Source: Rhizomucor pusillus (taxonomy: Eukaryota > Mucoromycota > Mucoromycetes > Mucorales > Lichtheimiaceae). From it: 64,000 nucleotides of DNA. The notes beneath the pieces were generated by a model. The model made no database searches, was not told the origin of the DNA, and worked only from the letters and a program-made list of their open reading frames with translations. Location of the stretch: assembly GCA_900175165.2 (NCBI GenBank), contig FWWN02000389.1, forward strand, positions 315 through 64,314, in the 5' to 3' direction. Every line of letters begins with the position of its first letter. Position 1 is the first letter of the stretch. This document shows, piece after piece, positions 46,310 to 57,752 of this stretch. A program made the position numbers and the translations under genes.

Positions 46310-47948
46310 TCTACAGTGTAAAGTTAGAGTGGTGGGTATGGTCTTCTTTCGTCCTGAGAAAAGAGCCAGCGCGCGGAAATGAACGAGGGAACGAAACTGT
46401 GGTATTTGCTCGCTCAGTGGATGTTGCACACGGATTGTTCGGTCCGCTTACACCGCAACGAAAGATTTCCACCGTTGTCGTACACATGTGCAAAGGGATG
46501 TCTCATACAGTATTTCTAAAGTTTCAAGGCGCACTATGGAAATCGTCAAGGCGTCGTGTAAATATCTGTGTGTCACATTTCCCAGATAGCTTATGGCACA
46601 CCTCTCGAAAATTTATGGCGCTTTTGCTGAAAATGCGAAATTTGCCAAGTAGAAACAAGCAACAAAGGCAAATCCTTTGAGACTCTTGTTTTACGTGGAA
46701 TTTTGATGATGTCTAACGCTGTGTACAGGAGACCTTTTATAGCTTTTTTAGATCTACTGGGATAGATAATTGAAATTGAAAAGTAGAAGTTTTACAATTG
46801 CCGTTTGTAAGGGTTGTTAGTTTCTGGATATTGCATTGGTTAACGTTATGTTGAGCGATTTCAGCTCTTTGATCTACTGGATGCTTGTTAAATGTCCAGT
46901 GGTAAGCTTCAGGTACAGAATCTGAGTATTTCCTTTTATATCATTTATGTAGTGAATACAACAGGTACTTTCCATGTTCGCAAGGCACCAGTGGATTGAT
47001 GGTCATCATTATTTTAGGAACCGATGGAAGAAAATGCAAACTCATAAAATCGTCAATACGAGAATTGGAAGACAGGCATCTCTCGTTGGGAAGGTCTTTG
47101 GCGCAGATACCGTTTTGGTGCATTCTCGAAGAGCGTCATGGACGCAACCAACTTAGTTCTCACCGCCTAGAGTAGACCAGGTGATGGATATCTCTATATA
47201 CTTGGAACGACATGCGACGCCAGAGCCAGTTGAGTCCGTCGAAGACAGAGCAGACAACTTCGGCTGGGTGCATAATACTCTCACAGGAGTCATTATCGAT
47301 GCGGACCCTTACATTCCTGACGTGTACGTAATGCATGGATCTATATCCTCGGCACATTATACCTTCGGAATTCCGGTTTGTATGCATTGGATGCGATCTT
47401 CCTTTATCTAACTGCGGTGTGAGGGAATGACGGCGTACAAACAGATGCACCCTTACTTTTGGTGTGGGGCCCACTGGAGCCATGATATCGACTTTACGGG
47501 ATTGCACATGGTGAGAATATACAGATTTGAGATATATTTGCGTGCAGGAGGGAGGAAGAGGGACTCGTGCGCTTATAAATTGCCCCAGTACAGTGACCGT
47601 GCGCTGACATGCTATCCCAGCATTCTGAATTCTAAATCTCCAAGTATAAATAACGTTCTTGTCAACTGCACAGCATGCAGTAACTGTTAACATCAGATGG
47701 CGGCTGTCTTAGGCTTTCATTAAAAGTCTATGGCTATTCGAGGTGTTTATGCACAAATACGACAGTGAATTATTTCCAATTTCTGGATGAACCGGCGACG
47801 GGCTGCAACAATGCTCAATTCGGCTAAAGTTGTTCATCGCATTCTCCGGTGCCTGAATGATGAGGATCGACGCAGGTTTTGGTGACACACGATTCCTAGG
47901 AACTTGCCTCCTCCACCCCTTGCTTCCTCTCTTCAAAGTCTCATCTCC
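46310..47948. other. 1.6-kb divergent region; one weak coding-like fragment
   Basis: Between cytochrome b5 (-) and the SLC35-like gene (+). Most of it lacks protein-like frames. At 47184..47411 a + frame starts MDISIYLERHATPEPVESVE and continues NTLTGVIIDADPYIPD before turning poor; LERHA is reminiscent of the RH(G/A) motif of histidine phosphatases. A 177-codon minus frame covers the same DNA but is rich in Arg, Cys, His and Val and reads like a shadow. Apart from promoters, nothing firm. Confidence 0.4.
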
Positions 47949-49446
47949 ATGGCGGCAGGGCTCTCATCACCTGCGCGTCGTCGCAGCCCAATGTACATAA
48001 TCGCGCACCAAATATCCTTCTTGTTGACCGGAGTAGGTTCAACACTGGGTGTCCAGTGGTTGTTCTACGTCGGTGCCGCGAGTACGTTAATATTCACCGC
48101 TTGGACACGCAATATTGTTTTTGACAGTGATTTGTAGGCGGAACCAGTTTTCTAGTTCAGTTATCTCTATATATAGGCATGATCATGGTGGGTCTTTTGA
48201 TCCCATGGATGCTCAAATCAAGACAGGAAGCAGCAGCACACGTAAGAAGATATATATGAGTTACAAGCAATGCCGTGCATATACATATATTGATCTTGTT
48301 TCTGTACAGCTATACCAGGATACCGAGAAGCTGCGTGAAGTTGCTGTAGAGGGTCCGATCCGACAAAAGAGCGTTGCCAAGCTGGCTGTGTTAGATATAC
48401 TTGCCAACTCAACGGTTACCATTGGGTTTTCAATGATCGGCAGTGGAGTTAGTATACAAGGAGGAGGAGTGCATTCCAGCTTAGATAGAAACTTCTCTGC
48501 AGGACTAACGCTATGCTAGTAGATGTACCAAGTCATATACAGCAGCGTCGTTGTGTGGTGTGCAATACTAAGTTACATGTTTATGGGCCGTCTGCTCGCA
48601 AAAATGCAATGGTTCGCCATTTTCGGGACAAGCATGGGCTTAACGCTCTGTGCACTAGAGAATATGAACCAGCCCGCATCGAGTAAGCTTGTATATTCCC
48701 TCTCTCGGTTTATAATTTTTAACATCGACGCACTTTGACATCCCAGGCAGCAGTGCCTCCTTGACTCTTGGCACGGCAATGACTTTGTGTGGCACTTTCT
48801 TTTATGGTAAGGTGTGCTTGGAATGTCGGTGGCGATTGCCAGCTCCCTGACGATGGTGAAAAATTTGCACCTATTATGCATAGCATGCGCGTATGTCTAC
48901 GCAGATCATCTTTTATCCCAGAATCAACCTGCACCGTTACCAGCAAGACTGTGTTTCTACAAAGGACTTTACACCACCTCGCTGACATTGATTTGGATCA
49001 CCTTCTACACCATCCCACGCATAGATAAGCTCATTCACATAGATTCGCATGTTTCCCTCCAAACCGTCCTAACAAGATACGCACTTATCACCGCATCCAA
49101 CGCCACTCACGCATGGAATTACTACGAGCTTCTGGATAACACTGGCAATGTAAGTTGTTTTCACGTTACGTACATGACAAGCAACCGCCCCATGCTAACA
49201 TTCGTCCTTCCTAGGTGGCAACAGGCATCCTGCAAGCATTGCGAGCCGTGCTGGTGTACGGTCTGAGCCATGTCTGGTACTGCTCAACGGACTCTGCACA
49301 GTGCAAGTACCATGCATTCACAAAACCCCTCCCCGCAAATCGAGGAACTAATAACAATACATGCAGGCTTCACGGTCAACAAAGGATGCGGATCCATGCT
49401 AGTAATTGGATGTATTCTTCTTTTCATTATTGGTGGTGAAAAGTAA
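47949..49446 (+). CDS. SLC35-like drug/metabolite superfamily transporter
   Basis: Eight exons: 47949..48081, 48138..48241, 48310..48447, 48523..48682, 48747..48806, 48884..49149, 49215..49302, 49367..49446; 342 residues. About nine to ten membrane helices are visible (SFLVQLSLYIGMIMVGLLIP; STVTIGFSMIGSGMYQVIYS; TLGTAMTLCGTFFYACAYVY; GILQALRAVLVYGLSHVWYC; MLVIGCILLFIIGG). The layout, with QVIYSSVVVWCAILSYMFMG as the helix-4/5 hairpin and a final QCFTVNKGCGS before the last helix, fits the SLC35F/nucleotide-sugar-transporter branch. Substrate unknown. Intron 7 (49303..49366) has a GC donor (gcaagt); using the nearby GT instead shifts frame and destroys the last helix. The GT-AG intron before exon 6 restores FFYACAYVYADHL. 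Confidence 0.8.
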
Positions 49447-50034
49447 TAATAAAATGTTAAGCTACTTGGAGACTCTGGATGGGTAGAAACAAACATCCAG
49501 CGTACTATGAAGGCTAAAGACCTTTATCTGGCAAGTTTTCCTGAGAGCAAAAACCAAAAGTATCCTAGAGAAAAACTCTCTGGATAGGTTTCATGGACAT
49601 ACGGTGTCTCCATGGCTCCCAATTGCACAAAATTTGCGTTGCTAAGGAACGGCGAGTGAAATTTTTTTCGGCGCTGTCATTAGACATCCGTTGCTATACG
49701 ACTTGTGGTGTTAAGAGTATTTACAATATTGTTACGTAGAACGATGAACAGTATCCAAAGAAACATGGTTTGCAATTGGGTATTTTCTAGCCGTTATGGA
49801 CTAAATTGATGTAAGAGTATTAACAGAGCTTTCCGGTTTGCAATCATATATATCTTGCTGCCTAGCGAACCACCAGAAAAAGATCCATTTGAAATGTAGA
49901 AGAATCGCTCCATTGCATATTGTTTTATTTGTATAAGGAAAGAAAGAAACTATTCATTCCGAGGGAAACACAAATCACGTCAATTTTGCCCTGCAGACAA
50001 CCAATGCGAACGGAAAGCTCATTCCATGCCACTG
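49447..50034. other. convergent 3' spacer
   Basis: 588 bp between the SLC35-like gene (+) and the small membrane protein (-). AT-rich, only short frames, no RNA gene recognised. Confidence 0.55.
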
Positions 50035-50445
50035 TTAAGCTTTGAACTCGAAAAACAAACGTAAATGCACCCGCTTGATGTCGAAAACACTCAGCCCACC
50101 CCATAACCCAAATCCTAGACAGAACAAACCACTGGAAAATGCACCAGATTGGAAATTCTCTAAAGCGTGCATCAACAATACAACAAAGACCGGATAATAG
50201 CCGAATGCGTCCTCTTGCATGCTTGAACCATAATCTCCTAAGAATGCAGCAGAGCCGGCCAGGTAGCATACGTAGATAAATCGTTGAATAGAATAGAACG
50301 CTAACAGTAAAGAACAGAAAACGTGAAATCCAAAACATGTGTTTTCGCGTGACCTGGCACAGCATCTGACATCGCATACATCCCTCTTTCTCTCTCTTTC
50401 TCTCTTTTTGTCACACCTCACCTTCCCTGAGACATCATGGTTCAT
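50035..50445 (-). CDS. small membrane protein of unknown function
   Basis: Open frame from the ATG at 50445 to TAA at 50035..50037, 136 residues. After a basic start, three hydrophobic segments are visible: CFGFHVFCSLLLAFYSIQRF plus YVCYLAGSAAFLGDYG, GYYPVFVVLLMHALENF and GAFSSGLFCLGFGLWGGLSV. The Lys/Arg/Glu-rich part at about residues 9-32 derives from a GAGA-rich repeat and may be an intron (a gtgtga donor near 50415 and a gccag acceptor near 50355 would remove it in frame). Alternative frames over this DNA are Trp/Cys/Arg-rich and less likely. No family recognised. It lies only 97 bp from the start-distal end of the hexose transporter gene. Confidence 0.45.
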   Translation of the reverse strand: MNHDVSGKVRCDKKRERERKRDVCDVRCCARSRENTCFGFHVFCSLLLAFYSIQRFIYVCYLAGSAAFLGDYGSSMQEDAFGYYPVFVVLLMHALENFQSGAFSSGLFCLGFGLWGGLSVFDIKRVHLRLFFEFKA

Positions 50446-50545
50446 CGCGACGCAGGCATTATCCTGATCCGCTAATGAGGGTATTTCTCAGCCGCCGTGT
50501 GGACAGCACCCCTTGAAGCCACGATGTCGTTACCTTGATTGGTAT

Positions 50546-52204
50546 TTATTTAGCACCAAAGACGTATTCCATCTGTTCAAGAGTCTTGCCCTTCGTTTCC
50601 GGCAGCACCAGGACACCAGGGATAGCCAGGAAGCAGCATGCGCCAAAAAAGAAGTAAACACCAGAGACCGTTGTCGCCATAAAAAGCGGAACGCAGTAAG
50701 TCACCAGAATCGAGAAAGCCCAGTTGAGACCGTATCCGATCGCAATACCCTTTGCACGGGTGCGCATGTTCAAGATTTCGGCGGGATACACAAAGGCAGC
50801 CAGACTCCACGTCGATGCGTACGTCGCGGTAAATATATATATGAATGCAAGGATGGTGTTGCGGGCATTGTCGTTTGAGACTTGTACAACGCCTGTTTCG
50901 ACGTTGACGTCCGCGTACACGTAGAACATGGCACCGACGACAAACATGCTGATAGTCATTATAATACTTCCTCCGAGGAACAAGGTCTTGCGTCCCCATG
51001 TATCAATGCACCACTGCAACGAGACAGCAGCTGCAACGAAAGACAAGATGCCAGTGCCACCCGTGGCCGCGATACCAGCCGATGAACTATTAAGGCCTGC
51101 TGATGAAAACGTTTGCGGAGCGTAATACCTAACGCTCTAATTAGCCATATCTATGTATAAATGAGACCGCGGGAGTTCTCCCTTACCAGATAGCCGTGTT
51201 TCCTGTCATGGCTGAGGCCACGCCGATGAAGGCAGTAGCGGCAAATCGCTTGCGGTTACCAGGGGCAAACAATTCTGCGTATGTACGCTTGCCGAGGGAA
51301 CGTTCAAACTCGAGTTCGGCGCGGATCTCTTCGTACTCGTCGCGAACAATTGGATGGTCGGCTGGCAGTTCGCGCAAAAACACGAGACTTTGCAGCGCTT
51401 CCTCGTGACGACCTTTATCAATCAACCAACGAGGAGAGTATGGGAAAGGAACGACAGAAACGGCGAAGATGGCACAAACAAGCAACTGCAGCAACCAGGG
51501 AGCACGCCAGGACCAATCCGTCGTCAAGTAGCTCGTGCCAAAAGTGACAAAGTATCCAACAATCTGTCCAAAAAACACCATGAGCGAGAAGAAACTAATG
51601 AGACGGCCACGGATATCAGGAGGAGCAATCTCCGAGTGATACAAAGGAATAGCACTGTTGTTGTGAAACAAGAGTGAGATTAAATCTTCTTGCTGGTTCC
51701 AGCAGTGCTCTACCACTTACTTTGTAAACAAGCCGCATCCTAGACCAGCTACGAGACGGCCGGCAAGTAAGAGACCATAAGCGTACCCAATAACTTCAAA
51801 CAAATTGCCAACGCAGAACATGATGGCGGAAGCGATAATTGTCCATTTGCGACTAAATCGATCTAATTGATTGTATGTAAACCGTGAGTGCGCAACTTTT
51901 TTTCTTCTTTTCATAGAAACATACCACAAAAGTAACCAGAAATGAAACCACCGATCGCACCGGTCATCAGAAACAATGCAAGCAACAAGCCTTGGAGATA
52001 GGACATAGTATCCGGAGAGAAGAATCCAGTCTGGAAAAGCGGCATGGTTAAAATGCCACTCACAGCACCGGTGTCGTAACCGCTGATGAAGCCGCCGACA
52101 GCTGCAACTATGGCGGACAGATAGACACCTTTGCGGAAGCGCGGCAGTGAACCTTTATCAACAGGTGCTGTCTTCTCGGAATCTTGTATACTCGCAATCG
52201 ACAT
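50546..52204 (-). CDS. hexose transporter, MFS sugar porter family
   Basis: Exons (minus) 51925..52204, 51721..51862, 51187..51654 and 50546..51128; 490 residues with 12 predicted helices. Sugar-porter signatures: GGFISGYDTGAVSGILTM in helix 1, LDRFSRKW between helices 2 and 3 (G-R-[KR]-type), IPLYHSEIAPPDIRGRLIS (E-x2-P-x2-[IR]RG), PYSPRWLIDKGRHEEAL for PESPRWL, DTWGRKTLF between helices 8 and 9, and PETKGKTLEQMEYVFG at the C-terminus. It would import hexoses through the plasma membrane by proton symport; specificity cannot be told. The start at 52204 is the first ATG in a frame open slightly further upstream. A TATA-like element lies about 80 bp upstream. Confidence 0.95.
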
Positions 52205-52284
52205 GATAAATATGCCCTTTCGAAAGATAACGAGAGGCAAGAGAGGGAGAAAGAGAGAGAGAAGGGACGATCTTTCGGATCAAA

Positions 52285-52290
52285 TATATA
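52285..52290 (-). promoter_or_regulatory. TATA-like element of the hexose transporter gene
   Basis: On the minus strand agtatatatttg lies about 80 bp upstream of the ATG at 52204, followed by a purine/pyrimidine-rich leader. Plausible core promoter by position only. Confidence 0.35.
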
Positions 52291-52989
52291 CTGCACACAC
52301 AACAAATAAAAATATAGGAACCCCGATCTGATCCGCGCCCAGCCACGTAAATCTTTTTTGATGTAGTATACGAAGAATGAAGTATCATCAAAATTTCACG
52401 ATAAAAAAGCGATGTTGGTTGTTATCATTCTTTCTTTTAATGTTCGAACGTGTACTACTTAGGCTATAGTAAATAAGATTTTTCCCATAATCATGTTCTT
52501 CATTTTCTTGAGTGGACAGTAAAGTATTGTGGAAAAGCCAAAGAGAGGGGAACGAGAGGAGGACGGGAACAATCAAGATCACTTTCGTATACTAGATAAA
52601 ACAATGCGTCATATATTTTTGGAAAAGCTATTTGGATATCAAACAGAAGTCTATATGGAGACAAGTGAGTAGGAATGGAGGCGAATGTCTATTATCTATC
52701 TCTGCGTGTGAGTCGGACAAAGATATGCTTGGGTCCTCAACATTTGCAAGAGGCAATTATTCCAAGGCGATTACCATAGAAGGCGACTGGACACTGACGT
52801 CTGATCGACACTCAGATCGATGGGAAATGCCGTGCAACCCTGATGGCTCACATATCCTACCTGCTAGCCATTTGTAATTGCGCGAATTTATTTATTCCGC
52901 CGTTTCCCGTACATTCTAGCTATCAGCTATATGATTTTGTTTATTTACACTTTTAAGACTGTAACACCTGTTAAATGGATAGTTCATTT
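52291..52989. other. spacer between hexose transporter and CWC16 gene
   Basis: About 700 bp with the upstream region of the hexose transporter (-) and the 3' region of the CWC16-family gene (-). AT-rich; no convincing frame. Confidence 0.55.
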
Positions 52990-54390
52990 TCAATCCGAAT
53001 CGTAAGCAACCAATGGAGATGGATCTGGAGATGATTGCCTTGTTCGCTTAGTTGGCTTGACTTGCACAGACTCTGCGTTTGCAGTATTCGAGTTCTGTGA
53101 CAGAAATGGATCCATCTTTTTGCGCGTCTGCAGAGCTGCTTTTAATGCAAGCTTTTGCACTGCATTCGGAGCTGATGGCTTTTTTCTTTTCTTTGAACTC
53201 GAGGATGATGAGGATGATGATGATGATGCAAATATAGGCCCAACGCTTTTTTCCAGTTTGCGTTCCTCGACCGTGGGTCCTGCTGCGTGAGATTTGAAAG
53301 TTGGACGATGCTTATGCCAGAAAATATATGCTGATCTACTTACCAGCAGCAAAGTCGACCATTTTTGCTTGTATGCTGTCGCTTGGAGATTCAGGAAGTA
53401 GGTCAATGTGCAGCGAGTGCTTGTCGCGTATTTCGTCTGCTTCTTTCTGCAACTCTTTATCTTTCTTCTTTTGTTCTCGAAACTTCCGCCGTAACTCTTG
53501 CGACCGGGTATAAGGATCACTCCATTGGGAATCATTTAATTGTTGCAGTCTTGTAAGTATTGGCACATCATCCTCGGCCGTTCGTTTATCTTGGATACCG
53601 TGTTCTAGCCGGAAAATTGGATCGGTTTCCAGCCGCTCTTTGGTTTCCTCATCTGATGTAGCCATCGAGATCGAGTTAACTCTTGCTACATGTAAGCAAT
53701 TTACACACTATCTACAATATATACCTTGTAACCGGATCACTTCATTGTCTTCCGGCTCCCATTCTTCCACCTTTTTCCTAGCACCGCTGATAACTTTGTA
53801 TTCGGCATTCTATCAAAGTATTATCGAGCGTTAGAGTCAGAGGCTGCTGTAATATCTAGCCGTAGACTGCGTACTTTTGGATCTGTATGAATCTCAATCC
53901 AGTTGCTGCACAAATGACATCGCATCCGAAACTGCAGGATAGGCGTGCTGTAATAGTTGCCAATCTTCTTCTTCTCGGCATTGTATCGTACACCTTTCGT
54001 GATATATTCGTAAACATTTCTAATCCTCAGAACCATCCTCAACTATCCTTACCTTTGCCTACATGATTTTCGCAACCAGTGCACCATATGTTAAAAGGCA
54101 ATTCAAATCTTGATATAGTACAAGAGAGTACGCACACAAAAGAGAGATTCAAACGTCTGCATAAGCACATGCTCATTGTTGCATACACTCGTCAGACTCC
54201 CACCTGACAACTAGAATGCCCTGATCGATTTTGCGAGCTCGATCTCCCAAAGGATGTTTGCCAACAAACTTGTTGACTGAACCCTTTAAATGTTCGTTCA
54301 GCAATGTTGTACATTTGCGTGCAATTGATTGAAAGATCAAACCTTGTCAGGAGTCCAATCTGGAGGGTAGTACTTGTTGAATGGTTGCAT
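52990..54390 (-). CDS. YJU2B: CWC16/Yju2-family splicing factor (CCDC130/Saf4 type)
   Basis: Seven exons (minus): 54343..54390, 54204..54283, 54053..54108, 53875..53993, 53725..53809, 53344..53685, 52990..53282; 340 residues. The N-terminus is the family hallmark ([20 protein letters not shown]), followed by a four-Cys zinc site: [20 protein letters not shown] and [18 protein letters not shown]. Then [13 protein letters not shown] and METD..FRLEHG-like sequence ([20 protein letters not shown]), which is closer to CCDC130 than to Yju2/CCDC94. A charged coiled-coil and a Ser/Lys-rich tail finish the protein. The family joins the spliceosome around the first catalytic step. A Ser repeat (about residues 258-268) sits in the last exon. 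Confidence 0.92.
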
Positions 54391-54576
54391 GATACAATTC
54401 GAGGCGGAAGAAACAGGTCCGAATGATATTGCTGGTGAATTTAATTCCAAAGCTTTTTAAACACTGTCCAATATCCCGTTCGTATTATATTGGCAAATAG
54501 TTCAAGGAGATATTTCTCGGATTTAGACAATCCAATAATCTTCATTACAATCATGGCAATCAATAACAGAGCTTCT

Positions 54577-55792
54577 TTATTCATTTATATGTTTAGGTCT
54601 TTGCCAGACACCCCACAAAATCGTTACTAACGTCGATAACAGAAATATCTAGGGCCATCTAGTCAATACCAAGCGTTCTCAATTACACCGCATGTTAAAT
54701 CTTACCATTGTCTTTGTCGATATGGTATCCACAAACGCATTGCATATTTCTGCGATCGTTTCAGCGAGTAATTTCGTCCTACACGGTTCATCATTGTCAG
54801 CACCAACAAGCCGATCGTTATCTTGGCTCTCTCTCAAGTAACTCACTTTCCGATCCATATTGGATGGTATAGACACTGCTGCCATTGCTGACACTGAGCT
54901 TCCATCGCTGGTAACATTGTCGAGGGATCGCAACGGTTTCTCATATATTCAAGGCGGCACCGATAATGCTCCTCCAATCGATCAGATTCGTAAATCTCCA
55001 TCTTGAGAGTAACATCCCTATGAAAAGTAATTGCAAACTGTACGCATAGATACAAGACGAGCGCAAACACAACAATGTTGCGCGTTAAAATAAACATGCT
55101 AAATATTCAACGTCAGTAACAGCTGCAATGCAAACTGGAAACACATACTCTGATAAGAAAAGGATGAGGCTTCGTTTTTGATCGGGGAGGAAGGGTGGCG
55201 GATACAAATGCTGATGTAAATGTTGCTGCTGAGGTGCGGGTATCATATCATGTTCGGTCTGGGGTACTAGAGCTAGAGTATTATTGTCGTCGTCGGGAGA
55301 TGATTGTGGTGGCGATGGTAACGGTGATGATAAGGGCGGATGTTCGTTTTCTGTCGATGCAGATATTTCAGGGGAAGCATTTGATGGAAGTTCGTATTGG
55401 TGCCGGAGGGAGTTAGTTTGTTGTTGCTGATGCTGTTGCTGTTGCACAGGACGAGGTGGTCGTTTCTGCTGATCTTTGCTAATGTCTAGATCTTGGATCC
55501 CACGCAGATCGCTTTTCTGATCGTCAAGTTTTATGCCGTCCAGTGAAGAAACAAGGATATCTGCGTCAAAAGATGTTGCGAATTTCTTGGGTTGGAAGTG
55601 ATTCCTGGCTTTTGCAAGAAGTGCGTTTGCTGCTGCAGGATCTTATTCGATGATTTAGATTGATTTTGATTCGGACGCGGTTAGTGACTTACAAGGCGAA
55701 GAAGAAGGTGGAATGTCGAAGACGTTGTAGGGAGAAAGTGGACGTTCATACTCGAACTCCATGGGAGCCTCCCATGATCTTTCAAACGCCAT
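54577..55792 (-). CDS. BRR6: nuclear envelope protein Brr6/Brl1
   Basis: Five exons (minus): 55693..55792, 55149..55641, 54847..55098, 54706..54778, 54577..54648; 329 residues. The long N-terminus is rich in Gln, Pro and Ser. The Brr6/Brl1 domain follows from about residue 198: a membrane helix (NIVVFALVLYLCVQFAIT), then the lumenal Cys-containing stretch YRCRLEYMRNRCDPSTMLPA and AQCQQWQQCLYHP with four conserved Cys, then LLAETIAEICNAFVDTISTK and a second helix (IFLLSTLVTILWGV). Brr6/Brl1 span the nuclear envelope and help nuclear pore assembly and membrane fluidity. The family is restricted to organisms with closed mitosis, which fits a fungus. Only 136 bp separate its start from that of coproporphyrinogen oxidase. 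Confidence 0.92.
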
Positions 55793-55928
55793 ATTCTTAT
55801 TAGCAGGATTCCCAAATCGAATGATGCCGGTTGTGTAAGCAGAGAAAACCCAGCGTTTTGTCACGCCACCCTCCACTTTGAGACCTTTAAAGAGAGAGCG
55901 GAGGCTCGCGCATGCTCATCCATTAACT
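55793..55928. promoter_or_regulatory. short bidirectional promoter BRR6 / HEM13
   Basis: 136 bp separate the two divergent start codons, so both genes must share regulatory DNA here or overlap in their leaders. No distinct TATA element or known factor site could be assigned. Confidence 0.5.
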
Positions 55929-57410
55929 ATGCTTTCTCGTACGACAGCAGCGAGACACTTTTCTAACCACTGTAAGCCATACAAAACCCGCAAATTTTCA
56001 AACATGAATCTCTGAATCGAGCATACGCTGTACAGTGCACACGCAGCCGCGCTTTGCTTTGCGGAATGCAAGGTAATGTCAAGTTCTTCTTGGTAGCAGA
56101 TCTGGGCAAAATCGCTTATTTTGTGTACTCGATTGTAGACTGCTCGCAAACACCCAGCGATCCATTGCTACGGCTGCCACGGCTGGTGCAGGTTCACGCC
56201 AGCGTCGCAACGTCGTGTACGGCGTGTCACTTGCCGTTGCTGCCACAACTTTCGGTTATGGTTTATTGAAAAAAAATCAAGTTAGTGTTTGCAATTTGTC
56301 AGTGTTGGTTAGATACGGTTTACTCAATTGGAATTTATTCTCTAGGTGCACTGTGATGCCGTCAGCGACGATAAACAGCGCGTAAGTTTTCTAACATGCC
56401 CTATTTCCATGGAGAAAAATCACGTTGACAAAAATGTCGGCACTTAGAGATCGGAAGGACCTATTACTGACAGCGACCCGATGCGGCTGCGAATGGAAGC
56501 TTTCGTAAAGTCACTGCAAAGCCGAATTGTGCAGGAAATTGAAAACATTGATGGCAAGCAATTTACACGCACTGCCTGGCAACGTGCTGAGGGTGGTGAG
56601 GGCATCACATGCGTGCTGCAGGACGGCAATGTCTTTGAGAAGGCTGGTGTAGGTGTCTCGATTGTTTATGGACAATTGCCCAAGGCAGCTGTAGAGCAGA
56701 TGCGGCACGACCGAGGCAAAGAGATCTCAGCGGATGGCCCTGTTCCATTCTTTGCAGCTGGAATTTCACTCGTGATCCACCCACACAACCCAAACTGCCC
56801 AACAGTCCATCTCAACTATCGGTATTTTGAGATTGAAAACCCGGATGGCACACCGAAAATGTGGTGGTTCGGTGGTGGATCTGACTTGACGCCAAGCTAC
56901 TTGTTTGAAGACGATGCCATCCATTTCCACAAGGTGCTTAAGGACGGTTGCGACAAGACTGACAAGAAGTACTATGGCAACTTTAAGCAGTGGTGCGACA
57001 AGTACTTTTACAACAAGCACCGAGGTGAAGCCCGTGGTATCGGTGGCATCTTCTTCGATGACTTGGATGACAAGCCTGCAGAGGAACTCTTTGCCTTCGT
57101 CAAGGAAATGGGCAACCGCTTCTCGCAATCGTATATCCCTATTGTAAAGAAGCGGATGAACATGAAGTATACACCGGAAATGAAACGGTGGCAGCAGATC
57201 AGACGAGGCAGATATGTCGAGTTCAACTTGGTATGGGATCGCGGTACCAAGTTTGGCTTGCAGACACCAGGCGCAAGAATTGAAGCGATCTTGATGTCTC
57301 TGCCACTTACTGCACGCTGGGAGTACATGCACGAGCCAGAAGTTGGTACAAAGGAGGAGGATTTGCTGGAGGTCTTGAAGAACCCTAGAGACTGGGTGCC
57401 GCTGGATTAA
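55929..57410 (+). CDS. HEM13: coproporphyrinogen III oxidase, with N-terminal targeting region
   Basis: Exons 55929..55971, 56036..56072, 56139..56280, 56346..56381 and 56448..57410; 406 residues. Oxygen-dependent enzyme that converts coproporphyrinogen III to protoporphyrinogen IX in heme synthesis. Family marks: NVFEKAGVGVSIVYG, HPHNPNCPTVHLNYRYFEIE, MWWFGGGSDLTPSYLFEDDA, RGIGGIFFDDLDDK and FNLVWDRGTKFGLQTPG. The first four exons add about 86 residues before the catalytic core: a basic presequence (MLSRTTAARHFSNH), an Ala/Arg/Gln stretch and a hydrophobic segment (VVYGVSLAVAATTFGYGLL). That resembles animal enzymes imported to the mitochondrial intermembrane space; the yeast enzyme is cytosolic and lacks it. 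Divergent from BRR6. Confidence 0.95.
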
Positions 57411-57752
57411 GCACGGCATTGCTACGTTTTCTTTTTTCCTTTACCAATAGCTATAATAATCCATATCCACTGCTGCTGCTTTTTTTGTCGTTGTTAGCTC
57501 TACTTGTTTTGTCTGGGAAATACAGTATTTCTAAAAAGTAATGTCGCAGACATAGAAAATTAGTGTTGCCCTTAAAACTACCTGTGTAAAAATGACCGCG
57601 TATTTGGCAATGCAAGGATTTTTGGATGTGGATCGCTGTGTTTCATTCGGGGCAAATGAAACCGAAATTCATGCCAATTGCAAGGGGATCAATTCACCTG
57701 TCGTCATACTTCCCCATCTCTTCCACGTTCCTCACTCAGATATATTACCACA
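57411..57752. other. spacer between HEM13 and MUG190-like gene
   Basis: 342 bp with the 3' UTR of HEM13 (T-rich) and the promoter of the next gene. A short + frame at 57592 runs into the next gene in another frame and is not coding. Confidence 0.55.

Noticed and set aside
47160..47693. 177-codon minus frame in the spacer before the SLC35-like gene
   Set aside because: Composition heavy in Arg, His, Val and Cys, no domain or signal, and no splice or promoter context; it reads like a shadow frame.
48807..48883. Open frame GVLGMSVAIASSLTMVKN between exons 5 and 6 of the SLC35-like gene
   Set aside because: It can be read only by a frameshift; removing it as a GT-AG intron restores phase and the helix FFYACAYVYADHL.
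49925..50377. 150-codon minus frame overlapping the small membrane protein
   Set aside because: Very rich in Trp, Cys, Arg and Phe; the neighbouring frame gives a smoother membrane-protein pattern with its own ATG.
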